Shown here in pieces: positions 13,281-21,694 of a stretch of DNA of 42,867 bases; within the stretch, counting starts at the first letter, position 1, and each line of letters opens with the position of its first letter. The position numbers and the translations under genes are program-made. The DNA lies in NCBI GenBank assembly GCA_020056565.1, contig JAGVHQ010000049.1, positions 1 through 42,867 of the forward strand, given 5' to 3'. The notes under the pieces are model-generated. The model did not search any database and was not told the DNA's origin. It saw only the letters and a program-made list of their open reading frames with translations. The stretch is from Candidatus Berkelbacteria bacterium. GTDB lineage: Bacteria > Patescibacteriota > UBA1384 > JAGVHQ01.

Positions 13281-14600
13281 TTATTTAAGCGCAATTCTTT
13301 TATTCATCGCGTACCCCGGACTCTGCTTGTGCCACCCTTCGTCCCGACTCGTCGGGACTTCGGGTGACCTTCGGCCATCCTTCGCTCTTGGTTCTAATCC
13401 GTGATGAAGTGATGCCCGTCGCACAATGAACTCTCCATAACGGTCGTTTACCTCGTCCACAGCGGTATCCAGTTGGCGCTGCGAGCGCTCCCCTACCCAA
13501 AGCGGTAGTTGCACCTGCTTTCCGAATGCTAAGCGGTGTAGGGTTACGGTGAGGAGACGCACTGGCGTCTTGCCAATAAACGGCAGAATCAGTTTTTCGC
13601 ACGCTCGGTATAAAACCCGGGCGTTGTTTGTAAATGAGTCAAGGCGTTCATGATTATACGCAAACCTCATATTCCCGAAGCGCACCCCGGCGCTTACCTG
13701 CTCCCCTACCATCCCATCATCGCGCGCGCGGCGGGCAACCTGTTCGCACAAGCGCATCAGTACCCCCAAAACTTTTTTCGGATCAGTGCTGTTGAACGGT
13801 AAGGTATAAGCGTGCCCGATCGATTTGCGCGGCGGCACCTTGTTATATGGCACTACCGGTGCGTAATCTTGCCCACGCGCGATTGCCTGCAGTTCTACTC
13901 CCCGCACGCCGAACTCTTTTTTTAATGCTCCTGTTGGGTAGGCCGCTAACTCGGCAAATGTGGTGATACCAACAGCGCGCATGTGCGCGGCGGTATGGTG
14001 CGCAATGCCACACAGGTCGGTTAACGGTACTTTCGCAAGGGTCTGGGCGACATCTTTATCCTGTAAAACAACTAAGCCATCTGGTTTCTTGAGTTCTGAA
14101 GCAAGTTTGGCCAGTATCTTTCCCGAAGCGATCCCAATTGAGCAACGTACCCAGTTTCCTACCTCACAGCGCAAGTCAGCTTTAATGCGTTGCGCAACCG
14201 CAACCGCACCTCCGAAATATTGTTGTGTATCAGTAATATCTAAAAATGCCTCATCCATCGAAAAGATTTCCATAAGTGGGCTATAGCGCTCAAAAATCCG
14301 TAAAAATCGTTGGGTGACGTCGTGGTAGCGCTCGGGGTGGCAGACGACAAAAATCAGTTCCGGGCAGATTTGTTTTGCCATGAAATACGGCATTGCGGTT
14401 TTTACTCCGCGCGCTTTGGCTTCGATCGAAGCAGCGGCCACAACCGAACGCGGGCTCGGGTTACCAGGGGTTGATCCGGGCAAGCGTAACGCTCCCGGGC
14501 CGCTCACCGCAATTGCTTTGCCGCGCAATAAAGGGTTTGCCTGTTGCTCAACTGAGGCAAAGTAACTGTTCATATCAACATGGAGAATGGTGCGATTCAC
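13281..14600 (-). CDS. dinB: Y-family DNA polymerase IV, SOS-controlled
   Basis: A 439-residue translesion polymerase. Catalytic palm motifs are HVDMNSYFASVEQ at the N-terminus and FSMDEAFLDIT (SxDE). IGIASGKILAKLASELKKPDG and LCGIAHHTAAHMRAVGITTFAEL (helix-hairpin-helix region) follow, then a little-finger domain. It inserts nucleotides opposite damaged DNA with low fidelity. The start is GTG at 14600 with GGAGGA upstream, one nt after the stop of the preceding gene; both lie behind a LexA-type box. The last ~30 residues (after HHGLEP) are encoded by a hairpin-repeat sequence (13333-13366, GTCCCGAC/GTCGGGAC), suggesting a repeat insertion that extended the protein and may have replaced the usual clamp-binding tail. 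Confidence 0.9.
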   Translation of the reverse strand: MNRTILHVDMNSYFASVEQQANPLLRGKAIAVSGPGALRLPGSTPGNPSPRSVVAAASIEAKARGVKTAMPYFMAKQICPELIFVVCHPERYHDVTQRFLRIFERYSPLMEIFSMDEAFLDITDTQQYFGGAVAVAQRIKADLRCEVGNWVRCSIGIASGKILAKLASELKKPDGLVVLQDKDVAQTLAKVPLTDLCGIAHHTAAHMRAVGITTFAELAAYPTGALKKEFGVRGVELQAIARGQDYAPVVPYNKVPPRKSIGHAYTLPFNSTDPKKVLGVLMRLCEQVARRARDDGMVGEQVSAGVRFGNMRFAYNHERLDSFTNNARVLYRACEKLILPFIGKTPVRLLTVTLHRLAFGKQVQLPLWVGERSQRQLDTAVDEVNDRYGEFIVRRASLHHGLEPRAKDGRRSPEVPTSRDEGWHKQSPGYAMNKRIALK

Positions 14601-14601
14601 C

Positions 14602-14850
14602 TTATTCCTCCGGATACACGGACTCTAGGAGCCAGGAGAGGTCTAAAGGGTCAAAGCGTAACAGATACGTTCCTCCAGGGGCAGATACGGAAAAATAGCG
14701 ATAGGTCGCTCCCCCGTTTTTTACCCGGTATGTCAGGTTAAGGGTTTTAACGGTGAGCACTCTCCCCTGCCAGCGAAATCGGCGTGGCGTAACTACCCGT
14801 TCTTTGAATGTGGCGATGACATCAACAGGTTCGCTCAAAAGTTCTTCCAT
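14602..14850 (-). CDS. Small SOS-operon protein upstream of dinB
   Basis: An 82-residue soluble protein rich in beta-strand patterns (RRFRWQGRVLTVKTLNLTYRVKNGGATYRYFSVSA, YLLRFDP). It is first in the operon with dinB. Small proteins of this size next to Y-family polymerases occur in other bacteria (for example DUF6504-type), and the RFxWxGR pattern fits, but I am not certain of the family. The -10 box (TATTGT on the minus strand) is exactly 6 nt from the ATG, so the message is probably leaderless. A damage-response role is inferred from the LexA-type box and the partner gene. Confidence 0.65.
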   Translation of the reverse strand: MEELLSEPVDVIATFKERVVTPRRFRWQGRVLTVKTLNLTYRVKNGGATYRYFSVSAPGGTYLLRFDPLDLSWLLESVYPEE

Positions 14851-14856
14851 GACTTT

Positions 14857-14878
14857 ACAATACCGAACAAAAACCGAA
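14857..14878 (-). promoter_or_regulatory. SOS (LexA) box and promoter of the dinB operon
   Basis: The plus-strand TACCGAACAAAAACCGAA (14861-14878) is identical to 17544-17561 in front of lexA. On the minus strand it reads TTCGG-N6-TTCGG, a direct repeat with 11-bp period. It covers the spacer next to TATTGT (14857-14862), where a repressor would block RNA polymerase. Confidence 0.75.
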
Positions 14879-14960
14879 AGTTAAAGATGGGGATAAGTAG
14901 AGCCGATAGAGTCCCTCTTTGGAACCATTCACTCGCCCTCCAGCGGTGGCTCGGGACTGA

Positions 14961-15018
14961 CTCACTCGCTTGTTGACCCGCCTCATCGGCGGGACCAAGC
15001 TCAACTGCGCTCCGTGAG
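14961..15018. repeat. Nested hairpin in the 14.88-15.13 kb gap
   Basis: CTCAC/GTGAG encloses GTTGA/TCAAC, which encloses CCCGCC/GGCGGG with loop TCATC. The same inner CCCGCC-tcatc-GGCGGG occurs in element copy B. The rest of the gap before the lectin promoter holds no ORF I can support; one DnaA-box-like 9-mer lies at 15056-15064. Confidence 0.5.
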
Positions 15019-15100
15019 CTTCCTCAGAGGAATTTCGTACACTAAGAGAAAAGACTGTGGATAACATTCTTTCTCAAACTGATTTTTCGATGTTAGTGTC

Positions 15101-15129
15101 TTGACTTTTCGATTAAAAAGTTAGATACT
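15101..15129 (+). promoter_or_regulatory. Promoter of the PEP-CTERM lectin gene
   Basis: TTGACT (15101-15106), 17-nt spacer, GATACT (15124-15129). The expected start near 15136 excludes the GTG at 15131 and supports the TTG start at 15167. Confidence 0.6.
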
Positions 15130-15166
15130 AGTGCCGCTGAAATTACTTCAGCAAGGGGTGAATCTT

Positions 15167-15667
15167 TTGAGGTTCCTTTCAATTCTAATAGCACTCGCGG
15201 CTTTGGCCACTTCATCACTCGCCCAAACTTGGTATTCCAATCCAGCAAACGGGCATCAGTACACTTTCACTTCGACAACGGATTTCTCTTGGGCACAAGC
15301 GGAGCAAGAGGCAGTGTCGTACGGCGGTCACCTGACTGCGATTGGTGACGCAGGTGAGAACAACTGGCTTGATGCTACATTTGGCATAACAAGTTGGTTC
15401 TGGATCGGTTTCACCGATCAAGCGAGCGAGGGCGACTGGCTCTGGACCACCGGCGAGCCAGTGACTTATACAAACTGGAACCCAGGGGAGCCCAATAACG
15501 AAGGGGGATCCGAGAATTGGGCTGGCATGGTTTGGCCGCAAAATCCTGGTTGGAACGACTTTCCTGAATTGTATCGAATGTATGGGGTTGTTGAAGTCGT
15601 TCCTGAGCCAGCAACGATTGCGGTTCTCGGGTTCGGATTACTGGCGATCGCCAAACGTCGGCGTTGA
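15167..15667 (+). CDS. Secreted C-type lectin-domain protein with PEP-CTERM anchor
   Basis: A 166-residue protein. Signal peptide MRFLSILIALAALATSSLA is cut before QTWYSN. A C-type lectin-like domain (about 24-140) has WAQAEQEAVSYGGHLTAI, WFWIGFTDQASEGDWLWTTGEPVTYTNWNPGEPNN (EPN-type calcium/sugar loop) and ENWAGM. The C-terminus is VPEPATIAVLGFGLLAIAKRRR, a typical PEP-CTERM sorting signal: PEP, hydrophobic helix, basic end. Family knowledge: PEP-CTERM proteins are processed by exosortase and are linked to exopolysaccharide. AAGGGGTG precedes the TTG start. No exosortase gene is in the window. It is a monocistronic unit with its own promoter and terminator, unusual for the presumed host group, and may be acquired. 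Confidence 0.8.
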   Translation: MRFLSILIALAALATSSLAQTWYSNPANGHQYTFTSTTDFSWAQAEQEAVSYGGHLTAIGDAGENNWLDATFGITSWFWIGFTDQASEGDWLWTTGEPVTYTNWNPGEPNNEGGSENWAGMVWPQNPGWNDFPELYRMYGVVEVVPEPATIAVLGFGLLAIAKRRR

Positions 15668-15705
15668 GTCGCCATTCAATAGACTACGAGACTACTTTCG
15701 CTTTG

Positions 15706-15742
15706 ATGCGGCGGGGACCCTTCCCGCCGCATTTATTTATTT
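15706..15742 (+). terminator. Terminator of the lectin gene
   Basis: ATGCGGCGGG and CCCGCCGCAT form a perfect 10-bp stem with a 7-nt loop, followed by TTATTTATTT. Confidence 0.85.
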
Positions 15743-15759
15743 CTATACAACTATTCTGA

Positions 15760-15818
15760 TTGACTTTCTGGTTGCGTGCAGTATACTGAGCGTACAAAAA
15801 TTTGCGCCAGTGGCGCAG
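15760..15818 (+). promoter_or_regulatory. Promoter and leader hairpin of plsX
   Basis: TTGACT (15760-15765), 16-nt spacer, TATACT (15782-15787). A short hairpin TGCGCC-agt-GGCGCA follows near 15804-15818 in the leader. Confidence 0.6.
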
Positions 15819-15846
15819 AGATTTTGCAAGCACGGTACCAGAACAA

Positions 15847-16845
15847 ATGAATATAGTAAACAGACTTGTTTTTTCGCTCCCTGTGGTGGCAATCGACAGC
15901 AGCGGTGGCGACGACCCTCGTGAAGTTCTGCTCGGCCTTGCCGAGTGGAGTTTCAAGGAAATTCCCTATCTTGAAGTTGAAAGCGCGGCTGAAGGTGTGC
16001 GTGCGCTTCTCGATGGCAGGGCCCAAGCGTTCGTTTCGGCTGGCAATACCAAAGAGGTGGTGCGCGCCGCGACCCGCCTCGGTCGGATTAAGTTCCAGCC
16101 GCCCGGTTTTGATAGGCCGCGCGGGATCAAACTGCCGATCGCGCTCGAGCTTCCGACCGAGATGGACGAAAAGCACTTCGTCCTCTGTGATGCGGGCGGG
16201 AGCGTGGATGTGGACGAGTATGACCTGGTCACTTTTGCCCACGCCGGCGCAACATACTTTCGGGAGCTTGAGTTCAATCCTCACTTACGGGTGCGAGTCG
16301 GGATCCTGGCAATCGGGGAAGGAGAAGAAAAGCTACGGCGCATAGATCGGGAGTGTCTTGAGCTTCTAAAGAACGTGGATTCCTTTGAGCTCGTGGGTGG
16401 CGTCGAGTCCTACCAGGTTCTTGCGGGTGAGGTGGACGTCTTGATCGGCTCTGGCCGCGAAGGCAATTTGGCTCTCAAGGGCGTGGAAGCCGGCGTGGTA
16501 ATGGAGCATACCATTCTTCGTCAGGAGTTCGCCCGAGGGTTTGGCAGCCGCCTTACCGGCTTTGCAGTCAAGCTCATCGGGCACCGGGCGTTTGCGAGGG
16601 CGAAAGCGCGTCTGAACGAATCGCGCTTTGCGGGCGGGATCCTCTGTGGATTCGAGCACGAGAATGCCGCGATTTTCATCTGCCATGGTCGAAGCTCGGC
16701 CGACGATATCTATGACGCGCTTGACCGTGCGTACCGCTGGGGAGATGCGGCGGCACGTATGCAGGCAACCCTCAAGGAGGAACTGCACAAATACCATCCG
16801 GACTGGTTTTCCAGCCTTGCCACGGGTGCACCGCACGCGCCCTAA
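15847..16845 (+). CDS. plsX: PlsX-like phosphate acyltransferase
   Basis: A 332-residue protein. PlsX makes acyl-phosphate from acyl-ACP for membrane phospholipid synthesis. Matching motifs are VVAIDSSGGDDPREVLLG (usually DAMGGDxxP; here Ser-Ser), AFVSAGNTKEVV, FVLCDAGGSVDVDEYDLVTFAHAGATYF, RVRVGILAIGEGEEKL, FELVGGVESYQVLAGEVDVLIGSGREGNLALKGVEAG and the Gly-rich C-terminus. The family usually lacks such changes in DAMGGD and GAN, so this is a divergent copy. No ribosome site is evident before the ATG at 15847; the frame stays open upstream to 15802. It is a single-gene unit ended by the terminator at 16900. It converges with lexA. Confidence 0.75.
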   Translation: MNIVNRLVFSLPVVAIDSSGGDDPREVLLGLAEWSFKEIPYLEVESAAEGVRALLDGRAQAFVSAGNTKEVVRAATRLGRIKFQPPGFDRPRGIKLPIALELPTEMDEKHFVLCDAGGSVDVDEYDLVTFAHAGATYFRELEFNPHLRVRVGILAIGEGEEKLRRIDRECLELLKNVDSFELVGGVESYQVLAGEVDVLIGSGREGNLALKGVEAGVVMEHTILRQEFARGFGSRLTGFAVKLIGHRAFARAKARLNESRFAGGILCGFEHENAAIFICHGRSSADDIYDALDRAYRWGDAAARMQATLKEELHKYHPDWFSSLATGAPHAP

Positions 16846-16855
16846 GGAGAGTTTC

Positions 16856-16938
16856 TGCCTGCATCGAGCGCAGGCAGTCGAGATGGAACCGTCCGATTTG
16901 CCCTGATCCGCTCACCTGCGGGTCGGGGCTCTTTTATT
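16856..16938 (+). terminator. Tandem hairpins and terminator after plsX
   Basis: CTGCCTGC/GCGCAGGCAG forms a first hairpin (about 16857-16879). GCCCTGATCCGC (16900-16911) with GCGGGTCGGGGC (16918-16929) and the TCTTTTATT tail form the terminator, adjoining the lexA stop codon at 16937. Confidence 0.75.
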
Positions 16939-17533
16939 ACCGAAACTTACGAATCACGCCCCGGACTTTGCCTTGGACCGTGAGGGATTTTACTTTGATC
17001 GGTCCGTAGGCGCGGTTTGAAGGCTGCAAGCGTACATGGTCTGCTTCGCGGTAAAAACGTTTCAGGGTAACATTCTCGTTATCCAGTAGTGCGATGACGA
17101 TGTCGCCGTTGCGCGGTTCAGGGGCGCGTTCCACAATAATATAGTCGCCGTCTAAAATACCGTCTTCAATCATGGAATCCCCTTTTACGCGCAGGGCGAA
17201 TACGCGCGGCCCGGCCATGTCGCGCGGGATATCAATCGCTTCTCGGGTACGGATCGCTTCAATCGGGGCGCCGGCCGCCACGACCCCTAAAAGCGGGATC
17301 TCGTAGGTGTCTTTTTCCGCCTCGGGGGTCAGCTGTAGCGAGCGAGCCGTATTTGTTTCTTTCGTGAGATACCCTTTGTGCGCCAAATTCGCGATATGCT
17401 CGGCAACAGTTGCCACGGAGCTGAGATGAAAATGGTGTGTGATCTCTTCGTAGCTGGGGGCGTAGCCGTTTTCTTCAACCCCAACTCGCACGAACTCGAG
17501 AATCTGTTTTTGACGTTTGGTGAGTTGATCCAT
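16937..17533 (-). CDS. lexA: LexA repressor
   Basis: A 198-residue SOS repressor. The N-terminal winged helix (LTKRQKQILEFVRVGVEENGYAPSYEEITHHFHLSSVATVAEHIANLAHKGY) binds DNA. The self-cleavage site is Ala-Gly in VVAAGAPIEA. The catalytic serine is in VKGDSMIEDGI and the lysine in VIALLDNENVTLKRF. RecA filaments trigger autocleavage, which relieves repression of itself and dinB. Its own promoter contains the same 18-bp box as the dinB operon. The -10 box TAATGT is exactly 6 nt from the ATG, so the mRNA should be leaderless. Assignment is firm; box use is inferred from the shared motif. Confidence 0.95.
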   Translation of the reverse strand: MDQLTKRQKQILEFVRVGVEENGYAPSYEEITHHFHLSSVATVAEHIANLAHKGYLTKETNTARSLQLTPEAEKDTYEIPLLGVVAAGAPIEAIRTREAIDIPRDMAGPRVFALRVKGDSMIEDGILDGDYIIVERAPEPRNGDIVIALLDNENVTLKRFYREADHVRLQPSNRAYGPIKVKSLTVQGKVRGVIRKFR

Positions 17534-17539
17534 GATTCT

Positions 17540-17569
17540 ACATTACCGAACAAAAACCGAAGATGTCAA
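17540..17569 (-). promoter_or_regulatory. lexA promoter with SOS box
   Basis: On the minus strand: TTGACA (17564-17569), 18-nt spacer, TAATGT (17540-17545). The box (plus TACCGAACAAAAACCGAA, 17544-17561) fills the spacer. Binding would exclude RNA polymerase, giving autoregulation. Confidence 0.8.
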
Positions 17570-17632
17570 GAGGACAAAAAAAGAGGTCTACCCTTACACC
17601 ACAGACGATGTAAGGGTAGACCCATGCGCTTT

Positions 17633-20600
17633 TTAAGCGCTCTCGCACCAGTGGCGTGCGTTTTGAAAGAGTTGTAGCCAGGGGCTGGCTGCGAGCCCTT
17701 TCATAGAGTCTGGCAACCAGGGCCAGTTCCACAGTTCAGTGGTGCGTTCGGGGTGGGGCATGATCGCCAGGTGGCGACCATTTGGTGAACATAGAGCAGC
17801 GATGCCAGCAGGGCTTCCGTTCGGGTTGAACGGATAATTCTCTACCGTACCATCGGCTATGCCACCTTCCGGAAATGCGAATCTGACAGGGGCAAGCCCC
17901 TCGTCAAGAATCCGCGTGAGCGTAGCAGGGTTCGGGACGCGCAGACATCCTTCACTGTGCGCCCCCCAGATGCCTAGGCGAGACCCTTCCATGCCCTTGA
18001 GCATGATTGCTGGACTGGGCATGATCTCCACGGTTGGGAACCGTGACTCGAACTGGCGCGAAGCTCCGGCAGAGGCGTTACGGATGAAACGCGGTTGCTC
18101 CTCATCCTTTAGCCCGTATTCCGGGCCAGGCACCCACCCGAGCAAGGCCATCAGTTGGCAGCCGTTGCAGACTCCTAGCGAGAAGGTATCGGACTGGTTG
18201 TAGAACCGCTCAAACTCTGCGGCAAGTCGCGGGTTAAAACGGATCACACCTGCCCAACCCTTGCCTGCATCAAGGACGTCTCCGAATGAGAACCCTCCCA
18301 CAAAGGCAACTCCCTTGTACCCTTTGAGCGAGACGCGATCTTCCAGAAGGTCATTCATCATCATGTCATGCGGTTCAAATCCTGCTTTGAAAAAGCCTGC
18401 AGCCATCTCGCGATCGCTATTGCAGCCCTGTTCTCGCAGAATTGCCACCCGCGGCTTTTGGCCATTGGCGTAACTTGCAGGAAGACCAAGCGTTGGCTCG
18501 AATGAGAGCTTGTACGCCGGCCGTGTCACCTTTGTTGCAAGCACTCGATGCTCGGCTTCGGCATGCTCCGGATTGGCCTGGAGCTTTTCGATCTCCGTAC
18601 TAGTGCGCTCCCACTGCCCCCGAAGAGTCAGCATGTCGCTTACAAGTACCGGTTCTCCGTTGCAGCAGATCCTCACGTCTAGCCCCGCCGTTGCGCGCCC
18701 GATTACTTGGGTCGTGATACCTGCATACCAGAAGAGGGTATCAACCGATTCCTGCATGTCGGGCTTACACGCCACAACCAGTCCAGGCTCTTCGTTGAAC
18801 AGAAGAGCCAGAGGATCAGCATCACCCTTGATGTTGATGTCCAGACCGGTGCATCCGGCAAACGCCATCTCCAAGAGCGTTACGATCAATCCCCCGTCGC
18901 TGCGATCGTGGATGGCTAAGAGGCGACCGAGTTCGACGAGCCACTGCACTGTGTCGAATGTCCACTCCAGAAGCGCGGAATTAACATCAGGCGATTCATC
19001 CCCTACCTGTCCGAAGACCTGCGCGAGTGCTGAACCGCCTAAGCGGTTTTTGCCTTCGCCTAAGTCAATGTAGAGCAGAAGTGAATCAGCCGGGACGGCG
19101 GGTGTTATCTTGCACGTGATATCGGGCATGGGCGCGTAGGCCGCAATGACCAACTCGCCCGGGGCCTTAACCACGTGCTCTGATCCGTCGGGCGCAATCT
19201 GCTTTGCTGCCATTGTGAGACTGTCCTTACCGCCATCGATCGCGATTCCCAGCTCGCAGAGGATGTCTCGAAGAGCGATGGCCGCATCGTAGAGGTGCGC
19301 GCCTTCGCCGGGTAGCTTGGCTGCCCACATCCAGTTCGCTGAACAGCGAATATCCTTTCGGTCAGTGATCTTTGCTCCTGCCATGTTTAAGAGCGCTTCA
19401 GATACCGCGAGGCGTGCCATCGCAGCCGGAGAGATCAATCCCTTTAGGGGCTGTTCTCCAAGACTTAAGGCAACACCCTGCGTTCCGAAGTGGCTTTGAG
19501 CCATTACCGCAAAATCCGCGACTGGAGTGTGCATGGGGCCGATACATTGCTGTTGAGCAACGAGACCGGTAACGCACCGATCAACTTTGGTCGTGAGGTA
19601 TCGCTTTGAGGCCACTGCAGGAAGCAGCAGCACCCGCATCAATGCCTCTTGGACAGTCAGACCCTCCGGCAGATTGAGCGGCTGCAGGTTTGTCTGAACC
19701 CGTGAAATCTCAAAGGTCTTTTGCGGCAGATTCTCGAGAATGAGGTCCAGCGGCAGATTAACGGGAGTGCTCCCATCGCTCTCATCGTGAAGTACCAAGT
19801 AGCCGTCTCCGGTCACTTGCCCCACGATTGCCATCGGAACACCCTCGCGCTTGCTGATCGACTCAAGCTCATCAAGACCCTCTTCGCCAACCAATAGCGC
19901 TTCCCGCTCCTGACTCTCGTTCACCCAAATCTCGGCAACCGACAGGCTCGTATCCCCGACTGGGATAGCACGAAGATTGATTCGTGCACCTGCTGGAACA
20001 ACGAGTTCCGGCAAGGCGCTGCAATCGCCGCCCGCTCCCAAATCGTGAATCGAAATAATCGGATTGCGCTCACCAAGCTCGCTGCAGGTCTGAATAACCC
20101 GCCACATTCGCTGCTCCATCTCGGGGTTACCGCGCTGAACAGCATTGAAATCGAGCTCGGATACATTCTCGCCCTGGATCATCGAGCTTGCTGCTCCGCC
20201 GCCGATACCGATTCGGTAGGCAGGGCCGCCAAGCTGGACCAGGAACATGCCCTTCTCAGAAGCACCTTTCTCAATGTGCAGTTCATCGATCTGCCCCACG
20301 CCTACGGTATACATAATGGGCTTGGTAAAGCTTCGCTGCTCACCACTCACCATGAGGCCTACTGTTCGAGTGAATCCGTAGATCACCGGCTCACCAAAGC
20401 AGTTGCCGTAGTCGGAGGCGCCGTCTGAGGCGCGTATCAGAATCTCGAGCGGTGAAGCCCAGTTATCTGGATGCGCCCAACTTCCCTCTTCCCAGGGCCG
20501 TATGAAGCCCGGGATCTGAAGGTTGCCAACGCAGTATGCTGCACCTGCACCGCCCATGATGCCTGCACGCCCAACAGACAGATTGTCGCGAATGCGACCG

Positions 20601-21571
20601 CCTGTCCCGGTTGCAGCTCCCGGATAGGGAGCCTTACCAGAGGGCATGTTATGGGTTTCGGCAGTTTGGGTGGGATGCAACGCTCGCTCAATGACCTTGA
20701 AGGCTGCAGGCATTCCTGGATGAGACGAAACGAGCGCCCTGACCTTCCAAGGAGCTTTGATCGCTGAACTATCGTCGTGAAAGGCAATGAGAGAGTTCCC
20801 AGGATTGCGTTTCCAGGGATCCTTCACGATATCCATGAGGCACTCCGGCATTTCCTGATTGTCGATTACGAGCAGCCCTTTGAAGAACGGGTGTCGGGAG
20901 TGCTCCGAGTTGAGCGTTGCGTTCCCTGTAAGTTCCACGTCGGTCGGGTCACGCTTGAGCACCTCCACAAAGATGTACATGCACAGCGCGAGGTCCTGTT
21001 CGTCCATTCCCCAGCCGTGCCGCTTGTTTTCCGCGCGCAGTACCTCAATCCCCCCTGCACGCAAGGGAATAATGCGCACTGGTTCGGGGACCAAGTCGTG
21101 ATCAAGACTCATGAGTGGTTGTGGGTAGATCTGCTCGGTCATTTGGTCGTGGAGCAGGGCAGCGAGGTTGACAACGTCTTTTTCAAGCAGGCGAAAGCCC
21201 ATTCCCATTTCAAGACAGAATCGGCGTGACCGCTCAAGCCGCACAACCTGTTTTAGGCCGCACTTGTGGCAAATCTCGACTGCCGAGGTGGAAAATGGCG
21301 TTTCGAAATTAAGCCGAGGCCCGACTTCGATTATTTTGCCGTAGTTGAGGAAGGGCTCTTTACCGAACAATTCCGGTTCAAAAGTCTGAGCGAGTAGCCA
21401 CGTGAGTCGCCCCTTCTCTATGGAAGAAAGAGGGTTGCTGAGCTCCACGTAAAAACAGAACTCACTTCGCATGCCAGTGAGGTTAAGTCCGAGATTCGCT
21501 CGAACATGATTGACAAGGGTAGCTGTCGCCTGTGCCGTGAGCGCAGGGGTTCGAAAAAATCTACGTAACAT
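17633..21571 (-). CDS. purL: Phosphoribosylformylglycinamidine synthase, long single-chain type
   Basis: A 1312-residue enzyme of the long proteobacterial/eukaryotic type. It converts FGAR, glutamine and ATP to FGAM in de novo purine synthesis. An N-terminal PurS-like domain, linker, two AIRS-like halves (GGAGAAYCVGNLQIPGFIRPWE; HDLGAGGDCSALPELV; GGKDSLTMAAK; IHDRSDGGLIVTLLEMAFAG) and a C-terminal class I glutaminase (LREQGCNSDREMAAGF; LGVCNGCQLMALLG with the nucleophile Cys; MPHPERTTELWNWPWLP) are all present. The closest match I can recall is the gamma-proteobacterial PurL. The ATG at 21571 with AGGTGCGG upstream is preferred over a 51-residue longer frame. The gene has its own leader hairpin; no neighbouring purine genes. 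Confidence 0.95.
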   Translation of the reverse strand: MLRRFFRTPALTAQATATLVNHVRANLGLNLTGMRSEFCFYVELSNPLSSIEKGRLTWLLAQTFEPELFGKEPFLNYGKIIEVGPRLNFETPFSTSAVEICHKCGLKQVVRLERSRRFCLEMGMGFRLLEKDVVNLAALLHDQMTEQIYPQPLMSLDHDLVPEPVRIIPLRAGGIEVLRAENKRHGWGMDEQDLALCMYIFVEVLKRDPTDVELTGNATLNSEHSRHPFFKGLLVIDNQEMPECLMDIVKDPWKRNPGNSLIAFHDDSSAIKAPWKVRALVSSHPGMPAAFKVIERALHPTQTAETHNMPSGKAPYPGAATGTGGRIRDNLSVGRAGIMGGAGAAYCVGNLQIPGFIRPWEEGSWAHPDNWASPLEILIRASDGASDYGNCFGEPVIYGFTRTVGLMVSGEQRSFTKPIMYTVGVGQIDELHIEKGASEKGMFLVQLGGPAYRIGIGGGAASSMIQGENVSELDFNAVQRGNPEMEQRMWRVIQTCSELGERNPIISIHDLGAGGDCSALPELVVPAGARINLRAIPVGDTSLSVAEIWVNESQEREALLVGEEGLDELESISKREGVPMAIVGQVTGDGYLVLHDESDGSTPVNLPLDLILENLPQKTFEISRVQTNLQPLNLPEGLTVQEALMRVLLLPAVASKRYLTTKVDRCVTGLVAQQQCIGPMHTPVADFAVMAQSHFGTQGVALSLGEQPLKGLISPAAMARLAVSEALLNMAGAKITDRKDIRCSANWMWAAKLPGEGAHLYDAAIALRDILCELGIAIDGGKDSLTMAAKQIAPDGSEHVVKAPGELVIAAYAPMPDITCKITPAVPADSLLLYIDLGEGKNRLGGSALAQVFGQVGDESPDVNSALLEWTFDTVQWLVELGRLLAIHDRSDGGLIVTLLEMAFAGCTGLDINIKGDADPLALLFNEEPGLVVACKPDMQESVDTLFWYAGITTQVIGRATAGLDVRICCNGEPVLVSDMLTLRGQWERTSTEIEKLQANPEHAEAEHRVLATKVTRPAYKLSFEPTLGLPASYANGQKPRVAILREQGCNSDREMAAGFFKAGFEPHDMMMNDLLEDRVSLKGYKGVAFVGGFSFGDVLDAGKGWAGVIRFNPRLAAEFERFYNQSDTFSLGVCNGCQLMALLGWVPGPEYGLKDEEQPRFIRNASAGASRQFESRFPTVEIMPSPAIMLKGMEGSRLGIWGAHSEGCLRVPNPATLTRILDEGLAPVRFAFPEGGIADGTVENYPFNPNGSPAGIAALCSPNGRHLAIMPHPERTTELWNWPWLPDSMKGLAASPWLQLFQNARHWCESA

Positions 21572-21602
21572 TCCGCACCTATTCCTTTTTTCAGATTCGA
21601 GA

Positions 21603-21644
21603 GCCCAAACGTTAGGCGCCTTTAGGGCACTTTTTATTTTGGGC
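21603..21644 (-). promoter_or_regulatory. Candidate structured leader of purL
   Basis: On the minus strand GCCCAAA (21638-21644) pairs with TTTGGGC (21603-21609), enclosing a short GCC/GGC inner hairpin, about 32 nt before the purL start. It does not match the purine or PRPP riboswitch sequences I know. Confidence 0.35.
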
Positions 21645-21694
21645 TTATGCGATAAAGGTAACAGAATATACTTTTTATTCAATGAGATCGGGAT

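Noticed and set aside
15056-15064. Perfect DnaA-box-like 9-mer (TGTGGATAA)
   Set aside because: A single copy is expected about once per few such windows by chance; no cluster, no dnaA or dnaN nearby.
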